From Novosphingobium lindaniclasticum LE124 (GTDB lineage Bacteria; Pseudomonadota; Alphaproteobacteria; Sphingomonadales; Sphingomonadaceae): a stretch of DNA of 64,000 bases. The position numbers and the translations under genes were made by a program. This document shows, in pieces, positions 43,193 to 52,241 of the stretch. A model generated the notes under the pieces. It searched no databases, was not told where the DNA came from, and worked only from the letters and a program-made list of their open reading frames with translations. The stretch lies in assembly GCF_000445125.1 (NCBI RefSeq), contig NZ_ATHL01000076.1, positions 62,001-126,000 of the forward strand. Reading direction: 5' to 3'. Within the stretch, counting starts at the first letter, position 1; each line of letters begins with the position of its first letter.

Positions 43193-43967
43193 AGTGACAC
43201 AAACCGAACCGAGCGATTCCGCCCCTCCGTCCAGCGAGGGCGCCGAACTCGCCCGTCTAGTGCGGGAGGAAATCGCGCGTCGCCGCATTTCGCGCCAGGC
43301 GCTCGCCGACATGGCGCGCATCAGCCTGTCGACTCTTGAAAAGGCATTGGCAGGCAAGCGCGCCTTCACGCTGGCAACGCTGCTGCGCATCGAAGAGGCA
43401 CTGGGCGTCAACTTGCGCGCGGGAACCCACGCCCCGGCAGCGGCGCCCCACGCCCGCGACGTGGCACCCGACACCATGGGCGCCTATGCCCGTTCGGCGG
43501 TCACCTGGCTCGAAGGCCGCTACCTGACGATCCGCCCCAGCTTCGGCACGCCCGGCGGTCTGTTCGCCTATCTGACGACGGTGCGCTGGGTGCCGGAAAA
43601 AGCCTGCCTCGGCTTCGCGGAATCAGGACGATCGGACTCTCGTTTCGAACAGGCCGGCCACGTCTCGTTGCCCAATCTTTCCGGTCATATCTATCTCGTC
43701 ACCAACGAGCAGGGGCAATACCGCCTGGCGATCCTCTCCCGTCCGACGATCGAAGGCCAGCTTTTCGGGATCCTCACGACGCTGGAAGTGGGCAGCGGAT
43801 CGCAGCTCGTACCCGCCGCCGCCCCGATCGCCTTGCGCAAGCTGGCGGACGGCGAGGACGCCGCGCTTGGGCCGGTCACGGCGGAGATGCCGCACTTCGC
43901 GGCGTACCGCGACCTGCTTGGCCGCTCGACGGAAGGCGATTTCGCCCGCCTGCACCTGCCGTGTTGA
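43188..43967 (+). CDS. XRE-family regulator of the sortase locus
   Basis: 259 residues from the ATG at 43188. An N-terminal Cro/CI helix-turn-helix (about 18-75: SRQALADMARISLSTLEKALAGKRAF) is joined to a C-terminal sensing region (about 95-259) with GRYLTIRPSFGTPGGLFAYLT and SGHIYLVTNEQGQYRLAIL, beta-rich and of no family I can name. Divergent position and the shared repeats indicate that it controls the sortase target operon and itself. It ends 7 bp from the convergent CYTH-CHAD gene. Confidence 0.85.
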   Translation: MTVTQTEPSDSAPPSSEGAELARLVREEIARRRISRQALADMARISLSTLEKALAGKRAFTLATLLRIEEALGVNLRAGTHAPAAAPHARDVAPDTMGAYARSAVTWLEGRYLTIRPSFGTPGGLFAYLTTVRWVPEKACLGFAESGRSDSRFEQAGHVSLPNLSGHIYLVTNEQGQYRLAILSRPTIEGQLFGILTTLEVGSGSQLVPAAAPIALRKLADGEDAALGPVTAEMPHFAAYRDLLGRSTEGDFARLHLPC

Positions 43968-43974
43968 ACCCGGT

Positions 43975-45429
43975 TCAGCGCCAGAAGCGATTGGCATCCG
44001 CGAAAGCGCCGTAGGCCTCGGCAGCGGCTTCGAGCAGCTCGCCTTTTCGTTTACGATCGGCGATACCCACTGCTTCCGGTGCCTCGGCCAAACCAAGATC
44101 GTGCAGCAGTTGGGGCGCTCCCACGAGATCGTTGAGCGCGCCCATTCGGTCCTGCAGGTCCTCCAGGGCGTCGACGAAGTGCTTCCGGCGCCGACGCTCC
44201 CGCTTCTCCGGAAACAGCGTGCCGAAGAAGTCCGTTGCATAGCGCAGCTTCTTGGCGGTCTTGCGGACTTCATGGCGCGCGTGATCGTCCAGCTTCTCCA
44301 TGCGCCGGCCACCTTTCTTCACCTTGCGCCGGAAGCGATCGAGCGCTTTCGCCGCAAAGTCCCGTGCAGGGGTTTCGCGCGTTTCGCGGTTGTCCTCACG
44401 CGCAAGCCAGGCACCGATCGCGGTCCACTCCGCCAGATCCAGCGTGAGCGTTCGGGCCCGCTGTGAATTGAGGGCCGCAACGGCTTCGACATAAGCGTCA
44501 TCTCGCGCGGCAAGAATGCGATCGAGAAACGCGCCGCCTTCCGCCTGCCCGGAAAGAACGTCGAGATCGCGCGCCTTGCCGAGTTCCGCCGCCAGCCAGC
44601 GCAGTTCATCGTTGAACCGGCGGCGTTCGTCATCGGGGAACATCGCCTTGTACAGGGTGAGAGCGGATCGCAAGCGCCTGATCGCTACACGGGCCTGGTG
44701 CAATGCCGCTTCGTCGCGGTGATCGAGCACCAGAGGTTCGTTGAGGCGAAAATGGCGCAGACAGGACGCGGCGATCTGCTGAAATGCCTCCGCTGCAGTC
44801 AATCCGCGCTCCAGTTTCAGCCGGGAGGCTTTCACGGCGGATGGAGCGGGGCCGATCAGGCGGTAGCCGCGTTCCGCCTTGCTCGATACACCGATACGCA
44901 CGGGAACGAGGGCATCGATGCGGCGGGCGAGGGCGAAAAGGCCTGCGGCCTCGCCTTGCTTCAGTTCGAGTTCGATCTCGCAAAAGGAGGCATTCCGCTC
45001 GCCTGCGACGACCTTGCCGCGATCGAGCGTGATCTCGATGCCTTCGTTCAGCCAGAGGCGTCTTTCGTTCTCGACGGTGAACACGGGGGATACCGCAGGA
45101 GCCTCGTCTCCCAGCAAGGCGGGGATGGGCGTTTCATGGTCGATGACGGGCTCGTCACCGGAAACCGGACGCTCCCATTCCGGCCGGATGAACATGCCGG
45201 CAGCCGGGCCGTCGGCCTTGATCGTCTGCACCCGATCCTGGCCGTTTCGGCGGATGCGAAGGGACAACCCTGCCTCGAGCAAGTCGTGCCCCGAAGTGTC
45301 GAAATAGATCGCATGCTGAGACACGGCTTCAGGCTCGCCGGTGAACAGGTCGGAACCTTGCAGCCGGTCCGCGCCTTCCGGCGTGAGTTCCAGCTTCAGT
45401 TCGGCTTCATCACTGGGAACCGCAGTCAT
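43975..45429 (-). CDS. CYTH-CHAD domain protein
   Basis: 484 residues from the ATG at 45429. The CYTH domain (about 7-205) starts with the EAELKLEL signature (ExExK) and carries Arg/Lys-rich strands for triphosphate binding (SLRIRRNG, IEITLDRGKV, FCEIELELKQG). The CHAD domain (about 215-480) is all-helical with conserved His (HQARVAIRRLRSAL, HEVRKTAKKLRYATDFF). CYTH enzymes hydrolyse inorganic triphosphate; CHAD domains bind polyphosphate. It is a single gene, cytoplasmic. Confidence 0.92.
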   Translation of the reverse strand: MTAVPSDEAELKLELTPEGADRLQGSDLFTGEPEAVSQHAIYFDTSGHDLLEAGLSLRIRRNGQDRVQTIKADGPAAGMFIRPEWERPVSGDEPVIDHETPIPALLGDEAPAVSPVFTVENERRLWLNEGIEITLDRGKVVAGERNASFCEIELELKQGEAAGLFALARRIDALVPVRIGVSSKAERGYRLIGPAPSAVKASRLKLERGLTAAEAFQQIAASCLRHFRLNEPLVLDHRDEAALHQARVAIRRLRSALTLYKAMFPDDERRRFNDELRWLAAELGKARDLDVLSGQAEGGAFLDRILAARDDAYVEAVAALNSQRARTLTLDLAEWTAIGAWLAREDNRETRETPARDFAAKALDRFRRKVKKGGRRMEKLDDHARHEVRKTAKKLRYATDFFGTLFPEKRERRRRKHFVDALEDLQDRMGALNDLVGAPQLLHDLGLAEAPEAVGIADRKRKGELLEAAAEAYGAFADANRFWR

Positions 45430-45587
45430 TCTAAGATCTCCGTTCGGGCCGCTTGGCAACACGGCGCCGAACCGGCGCACTTGTAGCGCAAGGATACCGT
45501 CATGAGCACGAACAACGCACGAGGACCTGGATCGTTCGGCGGCGCGTTGAAACTTGCTCCGCCATAGCCCCTTGACCCATCGCCGAT

Positions 45588-45608
45588 TACGGACAATAAA
45601 TATCCGTA
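45588..45608 (+). promoter_or_regulatory. Inverted repeat upstream of AhpD-like gene
   Basis: TACGGA and TCCGTA (spacer CAATAAATA) form a perfect 6-bp inverted repeat 27-47 bp before the AhpD-like start. The following ATCCGTATTAGCT-CCGGCAA resembles the sequence upstream of the nearby rrf2 gene, so it may be an Rrf2-type operator. Confidence 0.5.
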
Positions 45609-45634
45609 TTAGCTCCGGCAAAGGATCTTGCGAA

Positions 45635-46114
45635 ATGTCTCAGCGTATCGATTATGCGAAACAGTCTTCCGAACTCGTCCGCAAGATGACGGATCTGTCG
45701 ATGGCGGTGAAACAGGGCGCCGTCGAAAAGAGCATTCTCACGCTCGTCGATATCCGTGCCTCGCAACTCAACGGCTGCGCATTCTGCCTCGACATGCATG
45801 TCAAGGAAGCCAAGATCCAGGGCGAGCGCGAGCTGCGGGTCCATCATGTCGCGATCTGGCGCGAGTCCACGTTGTTCGATGAGCGGGAACGCGCGGCACT
45901 GCTCTGGACGGAGACGCTGAGCCGGCTGCCGGAGGGCGGTGTGCCGGATGCGATCTACGCGCAGGTTCGGGAGCATTTCTCGGAGAAGGAGATCGTCGAT
46001 CTGACGTTTGCCGTGATGACGATCAACGCCTGGAACCGCCTGTCGATCGCCTTTCAGGCGGTTCCGGGATCGGCGGACAAGCTCTATGGTCTCGAAAAAG
46101 CCAACCTTGCCTGA
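45635..46114 (+). CDS. AhpD-like / carboxymuconolactone decarboxylase-family protein
   Basis: 159 residues from the ATG at 45635 behind AAGGAT. One CMD domain has the redox motif CAFCLDMH (CxxC followed by His) near residue 50, as in alkylhydroperoxidase AhpD. It likely acts as a cytoplasmic peroxidase or disulfide reductase against peroxides. It is convergent with the Rrf2 regulator gene, and a palindrome related to that gene's promoter lies upstream, so control by the Rrf2 protein is plausible. Confidence 0.9.
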   Translation: MSQRIDYAKQSSELVRKMTDLSMAVKQGAVEKSILTLVDIRASQLNGCAFCLDMHVKEAKIQGERELRVHHVAIWRESTLFDERERAALLWTETLSRLPEGGVPDAIYAQVREHFSEKEIVDLTFAVMTINAWNRLSIAFQAVPGSADKLYGLEKANLA

Positions 46115-46147
46115 CGAAGACGATCGTGCAGGCGCGGCCGGTTTGCT

Positions 46148-46636
46148 TCAGCCTGCGCGGTCCAGCAACCATTCCGTACTGCGCCGCAGGATCTCCGCCG
46201 GCAGGTCCTGCTGAAGCGTCTGCTGCAAGTCGGCCAGACTGACGGCCGCCAGCGTCTGGCGCCAGGCCTCGTCCGCCTTCCACATGACGCGGGCGATGGC
46301 GCAGGGCTTATCGTCGCAGAAGTCTCCCGGGCGACAGGGATTGTTGGCCCGGATTTCGCTGCACTGGAAAGTCGACTTGCGCCCTTCCACCGCTTCCACG
46401 ACGTTCAGGAACGTTATCTCGCCGGCCGGCAAAGCGAGGCGATAGCCGCCGCTTGGCCCGAGGGTCGTATGGACGATCCCAGCCTTGGACAGACCTTGCA
46501 GCGCCTTGCCGAGGTATTCCTTGGGCACGCCGTGGAACTCGGACAGGCTGCGCGCCGACAGGTAGCGCCCTTCCGGCAGATTGCTCAGCACGGCACAGCA
46601 GTGAAGAGCCCATTCGACCTGGTTCTTCAGGTTCAT
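46148..46636 (-). CDS. Rrf2-family transcriptional regulator
   Basis: 162 residues from the ATG at 46636 (MNLKNQVEWALHCCAVL). The winged helix (1-75) has SLSEFHGVPKEYLGKALQGLSKAGIV and LGPSGGYRLA, both typical of Rrf2. The C-terminal Cys group CSEIRANNPC, FCDDKPC could hold an Fe-S cluster, giving a sensor of iron, nitric oxide or redox state as in IscR/NsrR. It is divergent from the heme receptor gene and convergent with the AhpD-like gene. Confidence 0.9.
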   Translation of the reverse strand: MNLKNQVEWALHCCAVLSNLPEGRYLSARSLSEFHGVPKEYLGKALQGLSKAGIVHTTLGPSGGYRLALPAGEITFLNVVEAVEGRKSTFQCSEIRANNPCRPGDFCDDKPCAIARVMWKADEAWRQTLAAVSLADLQQTLQQDLPAEILRRSTEWLLDRAG

Positions 46637-46725
46637 TGCGACCAGCGACCAATCATGGACATGCCATATCCGGATCGGGATCGATCTGCAATCGAGATCC
46701 CGGAAACACCGCGATTGCGCATAAT

Positions 46726-46741
46726 CCGCATTAATTTGCGG
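46726..46741. promoter_or_regulatory. Palindrome in rrf2 / heme receptor promoter region
   Basis: CCGCA-TTAATT-TGCGG is a perfect 16-bp palindrome between the divergent rrf2 and receptor genes. The extended sequence ATCCGCATTAATTTGCGGCAA aligns with ATCCGTATTAGCT-CCGGCAA upstream of the AhpD-like gene, suggesting one regulator binds both. Confidence 0.5.
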
Positions 46742-46784
46742 CAAGCAGATTGCATTATTCCAGCGACAACGGGCATTTACTGTT

Positions 46785-46803
46785 CCTGCGAATCATTAGC
46801 AAC
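46785..46803 (+). promoter_or_regulatory. Fur-like box upstream of heme receptor
   Basis: CCTGCGAATCATTAGCAAC contains TGCGAA and AATCATTA, which match the Fur consensus core. It ends 8 bp before the annotated ATG, unusually close, so either the start codon is slightly further downstream or binding also blocks translation initiation. Confidence 0.6.
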
Positions 46804-46811
46804 AGAACGGT

Positions 46812-49049
46812 ATGCCGATGCATCTGCTCAAGGGGCACAAGATTTCTCATCGGCTTAGGCGAACTTCCGCCTTAGGCGTGGTGGTTTGCTTCTCCATCAG
46901 CGCGGCTGCTCATGCTTCGGAGGATAGCACTGCGAGCGCGGATCCGGTGAAGCTCGGATCGGTTCGGGTGGAGGACACCGCGATCCCGGATCGTCGACAG
47001 GGCGTTGACCGTAATGCTGCCGGGAAGCCCGCTGTCCTGACCACGACCACCTCGGCCGATACGCTACGTGAGCGGATGGTCGACACGATCTCGGACTATG
47101 CTCGCCGGGTCGACGCGGGGGTGAACTTCAGCAGCAGCAACCAGAGCATCAATATTCGCGGTCTCGACGCCAATCGCGTCCTGACCACAGTGGACGGCAT
47201 TCGCCTGCCGTGGATGAACGACGGCGCACGCGGCGTGCAGGGCGGGGTGGCAGCGTTCGACTTCAATTCGCTCAGCGCCATCGACGTGGTGAAGAGCGGG
47301 GATTCGAGCTACTTCGGCCAGGGCGCCCTTGGCGGCGTCTTCGCGGTGCGCACGCTGGACCCGGAGGATCTGCTGACGGAAGGCAGGAAACAGGGCGCGC
47401 TGGGCAAGGCCACTTACGACAGCGCCAGCGACAGCATCTACCTGAACCAGGCGGGAGCGTTCAGGACCGGCGACACCTTGGTGCTGATCCAGGGCGGCTA
47501 CCAGAACGGGCATGAGATCGAAAACCAGGGAACCCTGGGAGGCCTGGGGACCGCTCGCACCGAGAAGAACCCCGCCTCCTACGATCAGGATAACCTTCTG
47601 GTGAAAATTCATCGATATCTCGGCGGCGGTCATCGTCTGGGTCTGACCGGCGAAACCTTCACGCGGAGCTACGACGAAGCCACGCTGACCAGCATCGGCG
47701 CGACCTACTCCTCCTACGATACGCTGGAGCAGAACAAGCGAAAGCGGGTGGCTGCGACCTACGATTATCAGGCCCAAGGCGATGGCTTCGTCCAGGAAGC
47801 GCACATCGTCGGCTATTGGCAGCGCCTGAACATTCGGACTTATACGCAGGCCATGCGCATCGCTCTGCCGGTTGGGCGATACGATCGCGACAGCGACCTG
47901 CAGGACGAGTCCTGGGGTGCGAATGGATCGATCGTCGGGCGCTTGGAAACGGGCACGGTGCAGCATGCCGTCAGTCTGGGCGGCGAAGTCTATGCCACCA
48001 GGACCACCCAATATGCCGGCGGGCTGGACAACTGCACCCCGGCGATCCGCTCCTGCGCGTTCCTCCATGTCAACCAGTCGGACATGCCCGACGTGGACGG
48101 CATCGATCTCGGGCTGTTCATCCAGGATCGCCTGACTTTGGGCGCTTTTCATCTCACGCCAGGCCTGCGTTTCGATTGGTATCGCCGCACACCGAGAGAT
48201 ACGCCGAGCTATACGGTGAACGCCGCCTATGAGGGGTTGCCTGCGCGCTCCAGCGCGTCCCGGTTCTCGCCCAAGTTCATGGCCGAATACGACGTCGCGC
48301 CGAACTTTACCGCTTATGCGCAATATGCCCAGGCGTTCCGAGCCCCTTCGGCCACCGAGCTTTACCTGACTTATGGCGGAACCGGCAGCTACGTCAGCAT
48401 CGGCAATCCGGACCTCAAGGCCGAAACCAGCAAGGGCTACGAACTGGGCGTTAAGTTCGGCGATGACCGGTGCGGAGCCAAAGTCGGCTTCTACGACAAC
48501 TATTACCGCAACTTCATCGACACGATCACCACGACCGCGGTGGCAGCCGGCCTCAGCGGCAGCTATCCATTCGGCGTGTTCAAGTACGTCAACCGCGCCC
48601 GCGTGCGGATCTACGGCGTGGAGGCGAGCGCGCAGTGGGCGCTGACGGACGATTGGCGGGTCTGGGGGGCGATCGCCTACTCCCAGGGCAAGGATACCGA
48701 TCAGGATATCCATCTGAATTCGATCCCGCCGCTGCGCGGCATCGCCGGGCTGGGCTACAGCCAGGAACGCTTCGGTGCCGACCTCTCCGCGACCGTCGCG
48801 GCGAAGCGCAACAAGGTCGAGGATCCCGCCTCCACGATCAACAGGACGCCGGGATACGGGATCGTCGATTTCACCGCCTGGGTGAAACCCGGCCTGTTCG
48901 AGGGCTTGCGGGTTCAGGGCGGCGTGTACAACATCCTCGACAAGACCTATTTCAACGCGCTCGATATTTCGGATAGCGCCACCGTTTCCCAGAGTTATTA
49001 CAGCCAGCCCGGACGGACCTACAAGGCCTCGATGATACTCGCGTTCTGA
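46812..49049 (+). CDS. TonB-dependent heme/hemoglobin receptor
   Basis: 745 residues with a signal peptide (cleavage near AAHAS), a plug (DYARRVDAGVNFSSSNQSINI, VLTTVDGIRLPWMNDGARG) and a barrel ending in Phe (SMILAF). Heme-receptor boxes are present: AFRAPSATELY (FRAP) and GNPDLKAETS (NPDL). The His that usually lies between these boxes is absent here. The gene for a heme oxygenase follows 68 bp downstream, which supports heme as the ligand. A Fur-like box and an Rrf2-type palindrome lie upstream, so the gene is probably repressed by iron. The initiator is uncertain: ATG at 46812 or 46818, both with a weak ribosome binding site. Confidence 0.9.
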   Translation: MPMHLLKGHKISHRLRRTSALGVVVCFSISAAAHASEDSTASADPVKLGSVRVEDTAIPDRRQGVDRNAAGKPAVLTTTTSADTLRERMVDTISDYARRVDAGVNFSSSNQSINIRGLDANRVLTTVDGIRLPWMNDGARGVQGGVAAFDFNSLSAIDVVKSGDSSYFGQGALGGVFAVRTLDPEDLLTEGRKQGALGKATYDSASDSIYLNQAGAFRTGDTLVLIQGGYQNGHEIENQGTLGGLGTARTEKNPASYDQDNLLVKIHRYLGGGHRLGLTGETFTRSYDEATLTSIGATYSSYDTLEQNKRKRVAATYDYQAQGDGFVQEAHIVGYWQRLNIRTYTQAMRIALPVGRYDRDSDLQDESWGANGSIVGRLETGTVQHAVSLGGEVYATRTTQYAGGLDNCTPAIRSCAFLHVNQSDMPDVDGIDLGLFIQDRLTLGAFHLTPGLRFDWYRRTPRDTPSYTVNAAYEGLPARSSASRFSPKFMAEYDVAPNFTAYAQYAQAFRAPSATELYLTYGGTGSYVSIGNPDLKAETSKGYELGVKFGDDRCGAKVGFYDNYYRNFIDTITTTAVAAGLSGSYPFGVFKYVNRARVRIYGVEASAQWALTDDWRVWGAIAYSQGKDTDQDIHLNSIPPLRGIAGLGYSQERFGADLSATVAAKRNKVEDPASTINRTPGYGIVDFTAWVKPGLFEGLRVQGGVYNILDKTYFNALDISDSATVSQSYYSQPGRTYKASMILAF

Positions 49050-49117
49050 TGCGGCGGGCCGGAGGCAAAGGATCCCGCGCCGCGGCCCGCCCATCGCCCA
49101 TTGAAGAAGGACTACTC

Positions 49118-49717
49118 ATGGACACGACACTTCAGGCCGCCGCCGAGATAGGTCGCGCCAAGCGCCTCAAGGCGGCCACCTCGGAAACGCACGATCGGCT
49201 GGACAAGCGGATCATGGCGGGGGATCCCTTCGCGGCCCTGGAGAACTATGGCCGGTTCCTGGCGGTCCAGTACCAGTTTCACCGCGACCTCGAGGCGCTC
49301 TACGCCGACGCCGGCCTCGCCGCCCTCGTTCCCGACCTTGCCGATCGCCGGCGGCTCGACCAGATCGGCCAGGATCTCGCGGATCTGAACCAGAGCCCTC
49401 CCGCGACCGAGGAGCCGCCCCATTTCTTGCCGGCGTCGATCGATTTGCCCACTGCACTCGGCTGGCTCTATGTCGCTGAAGGGTCCAACCTGGGCGCGGC
49501 GTTCCTGTTCAAGATGGCGCGCGCCCTGGGGCTCGATGAAAATCACGGAGCGCGTCATCTCGCCGGTCATCCGGACGGACGCGCCCAGCACTGGCGCTCC
49601 TTCACCGCAGCGCTGGACGGGATCGCGCTGGACGAGGCCGAAGAGAAGCGCGTGATCGACGGCGCGAATGCGGCCTTCCGGCGCGTTCATGCCCTCGTCG
49701 AACGGGAATACGCCTGA
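49118..49717 (+). CDS. Heme oxygenase (biliverdin-producing)
   Basis: 199 residues from the ATG at 49118 behind GAAGAAGGA; the longer frame from 49049 lacks a good start. The heme oxygenase fold is seen from the proximal His region LKAATSETHDRLDKRIM (His near residue 25) and the distal helix LGWLYVAEGSNLGAAFLFK with the flexible Gly-containing turn. It opens heme to biliverdin, CO and Fe2+ in the cytoplasm. It is likely co-transcribed with the heme receptor. A bacteriophytochrome gene, the other common partner, is not in the window. Confidence 0.9.
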   Translation: MDTTLQAAAEIGRAKRLKAATSETHDRLDKRIMAGDPFAALENYGRFLAVQYQFHRDLEALYADAGLAALVPDLADRRRLDQIGQDLADLNQSPPATEEPPHFLPASIDLPTALGWLYVAEGSNLGAAFLFKMARALGLDENHGARHLAGHPDGRAQHWRSFTAALDGIALDEAEEKRVIDGANAAFRRVHALVEREYA

Positions 49718-49746
49718 GGCGATGCTGGTGATCGCGCTCCGGCGGG

Positions 49747-51261
49747 TTACCGTTTCGGCGCCGCTGCGGAAGCGTGGCCGCTGATTTCCGCGCCGGCGTC
49801 GGGTGCGAAGCGCAAGTTCCAGATCGTGGCACCCAGGGAGATCGCGGTCACGACCCAGAAGGCGATCGAAAAGTCGATGAGAGAAGGAGCGGCGTGCGCA
49901 TTGGCCTTCATGGCGGCTTGCAGGGCAAGCGCCGCGACGCAGATGCCCAGTGACAGCATGAGCTGCTGGAACGTGGAATAGAAGGCCGTCGCGCGACTCA
50001 TCTGCTTCTTGTCTATGCCGTCGTAGGCGATCGTATTGTAGGCGGTGAACTGGAACGACATGAAGAAGCCGGACAGTCCCAGCATGCAGAACATCGCCCA
50101 CACCGGCCAGCTGGGGTCGAACAGACCGCAGATCGCGTAGCCTGCCGTCGCGATCACCCCGTTCCAGACCAGCGCCCGCCGGAAGCCGAACCGGCGTAGC
50201 ACGCGGGGAGCGAAACTCTTCATGGCAAGCGAGCCGATCGCGGTCGCTACCGTGATGGTACCGCTGCGCGCGGCGGAGAACCCAAAGCCCACCTGCATCA
50301 TCAGGGGCAGCAGGAAGGGCTGCGCGCCTTGCGTGATGCGCGTGATCGATCCTGCGATGACCGAAAGCCGGAAAGTCTCGTCCTTGAGCAGCGACAGGTC
50401 GAGTATCGCGTTCTCCCGCTCGCGGGCATGGAGCACGTAGAGCACGCCGGCCACCGAACCGACCAGGATCAGCGCGGCGGCCAGGGCGCCTTCTGCCGGA
50501 CGGCTGACCATCTCGAAGCCAAACAGCAGGCACCCCAGGGACAGTCCGCTGAGGACGAAACCGGCCGTGTCGAAACGGCCCGGCTCATCCTCGCGGATAT
50601 TGGCGATGAAGCGCCCGACCAGATAGAACCCGAGTACGCCCATGGGCAGGTTGATGTAGAAGATCCACCGCCAGTCCAGGTAGGTCACGATAAAGCCGCC
50701 GAGCGGCGGTCCCAGGATGGGGCCGATCAGCGCCGGGACCAGGAGCCACGACATCGCGTTCACCATGTCCTGCTTGGCTACCGAGCGCAGCAGGACGAGG
50801 CGGCCGACGGGTATCATCATTGCCCCGCCGACCCCTTGCAAGAAGCGGGAGACGACCATCATCTCTAGGGACACGGACTGCCCGCAAGCCAGGCTGCCAA
50901 GAACGAACAGCAGGATCGCGGCGCGAAACACGGTTCGCGATCCGAAACGGTCCGCGATCGTACCCGAGGCCGGGATGAACACCGCAAGGGCCAGCAGGTA
51001 AGAGGTCAGCGCGACGCTCATTTCCTGGGGACGCACACCGAAATCGCGGGCCATCGTCGGCAAGGCCGTCGCCAGGACCGTCGAATCCACGAATTCCATG
51101 AATAGAGCGGAAGCGATGATCAGCGCCACCAGCCGGTAGTTCGCTCCCGATACCGGAGGACCTTCGTCGCGCGTCTTGGCGAGGGAGCCGGCGGCGGGCA
51201 CGATGCCGTCGCGTACTTCCGCATTGACCGAAGCCATGCCGCGACGCCGCGGCCTCAACAT
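49747..51261 (-). CDS. DHA2-family MFS drug efflux transporter (EmrB/QacA type)
   Basis: 504 residues, about 14 membrane helices. Motif A is DRFGSRTVF, motif B is SRFLQGVGGAMMIPVGR and motif C is LIGPILGPPLGGF, which marks proton-coupled drug antiporters; LDWRWIFYINLPMG is diagnostic of EmrB/QacA proteins. A second Met (residue 9) is a possible start. No EmrA-type membrane fusion partner is adjacent, so it may act alone across the inner membrane. It is convergent with the heme oxygenase gene. Confidence 0.92.
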   Translation of the reverse strand: MLRPRRRGMASVNAEVRDGIVPAAGSLAKTRDEGPPVSGANYRLVALIIASALFMEFVDSTVLATALPTMARDFGVRPQEMSVALTSYLLALAVFIPASGTIADRFGSRTVFRAAILLFVLGSLACGQSVSLEMMVVSRFLQGVGGAMMIPVGRLVLLRSVAKQDMVNAMSWLLVPALIGPILGPPLGGFIVTYLDWRWIFYINLPMGVLGFYLVGRFIANIREDEPGRFDTAGFVLSGLSLGCLLFGFEMVSRPAEGALAAALILVGSVAGVLYVLHARERENAILDLSLLKDETFRLSVIAGSITRITQGAQPFLLPLMMQVGFGFSAARSGTITVATAIGSLAMKSFAPRVLRRFGFRRALVWNGVIATAGYAICGLFDPSWPVWAMFCMLGLSGFFMSFQFTAYNTIAYDGIDKKQMSRATAFYSTFQQLMLSLGICVAALALQAAMKANAHAAPSLIDFSIAFWVVTAISLGATIWNLRFAPDAGAEISGHASAAAPKR

Positions 51262-51439
51262 GAAACCTGCAGGGTTGGGTGGGGGATCGACATAGGCAGC
51301 TTTCGAATTCGCGGACTTTGATCCCCTCCCTCGAACCGGCCGTCGTCTGTCACGCGAGCATGCCGGCGCGGATCATATAGGGAGCAAGGTGCAGGATGGA
51401 AACCCGTGACGTCCTCGCCGGGCCTGCGTCCTTTAGATC

Positions 51440-52129
51440 TCAGTCCGCGATCTTGCCGAACGGCATCAGCTTGCGGGACTGGCGGGCGGCGGTCTTGCCG
51501 TCGTTGGCGCGAAGAGCAGGCAATATGGCAAGGGCGGCACGCTTCATCTGCGCGTCGAGCGGGGTAGGCGCCGGAGCGGCGGCGGCAGCCTCGGCCAGAC
51601 GGCGCGCCTGGGCAACGTCGCCCGGATCCTTGCGGATACGCATCATTGCCGCGAGCCCAGGATAGAAGGCCCGGTCGTTCCCCAGCGCGACGGCCCGGTT
51701 CAGAGCGGCCTCGCCGGCATCGGCCTTGGCACCGATCATGGTACGTGCCACGAGACCACCCAACTGGTCTATCGCATCGAGATGCCAGCCCGCTATGACC
51801 ATCTGGGCTTCGGCATCTCGCGGATTTTGTGCGGCCAGGCGCTTGAAGACCTCCAGCGAGGTGCGTGCGTCGGTGCGGCTGCGCGTCAGTTTAGCGCGGT
51901 AGCCGATCGCCACTCCGCGCTGAAGCGTGGCTTCGCGATCGCCAGGGCGGGTCGCCAGGATCCGGTCGGACGCGGCGATCGCCTGTGCAATGAGCGACAG
52001 GGCCTTTTTCTTGTCCGCCGTCTGAAACGCGGCCGTGGTCAGAAGTTCGCGCGGGGTTTCCGCCAGCGCGGCGGGAGCAGCCAGCGCGGCAGTTGCGGCG
52101 CCCATGGCAATCATCGTTCGATGGTACAC
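51440..52129 (-). CDS. Periplasmic TPR-like protein of unknown function
   Basis: About 229 residues from a GTG at 52129, chosen because AGGAG lies 5 bp upstream; the next ATG (52114) is too far from it. A signal peptide (GAATAALAAPAALA) precedes a helical region with TPR-like repeats (AIAASDRILATRPGDREATLQRGVA; TSLEVFKRLAAQNPRDAEAQ; ALNRAVALGNDRAFYPGLAA). No catalytic motif. It sits between the efflux pump and the phospholipase genes on the same strand, with gaps of 178 and 112 bp, so it is probably an independent unit. Confidence 0.75.
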   Translation of the reverse strand: MYHRTMIAMGAATAALAAPAALAETPRELLTTAAFQTADKKKALSLIAQAIAASDRILATRPGDREATLQRGVAIGYRAKLTRSRTDARTSLEVFKRLAAQNPRDAEAQMVIAGWHLDAIDQLGGLVARTMIGAKADAGEAALNRAVALGNDRAFYPGLAAMMRIRKDPGDVAQARRLAEAAAAAPAPTPLDAQMKRAALAILPALRANDGKTAARQSRKLMPFGKIAD

Positions 52130-52241
52130 GCACTCTCCTGGATTTATCTGGAAAAGGAAGGATGGCGAATGAGGGCCGGTAAGGCCAGAGCCTATCGACA
52201 GCTTGCGCTCGGAGGCGGGCCTATACCCAGAACCGTTCCCT

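Noticed and set aside
47064..49094. 676-residue minus-strand open frame opposite the heme receptor gene
   Set aside because: Same type of shadow; no domain pattern, while the plus strand has plug, FRAP and NPDL motifs and a terminal Phe.
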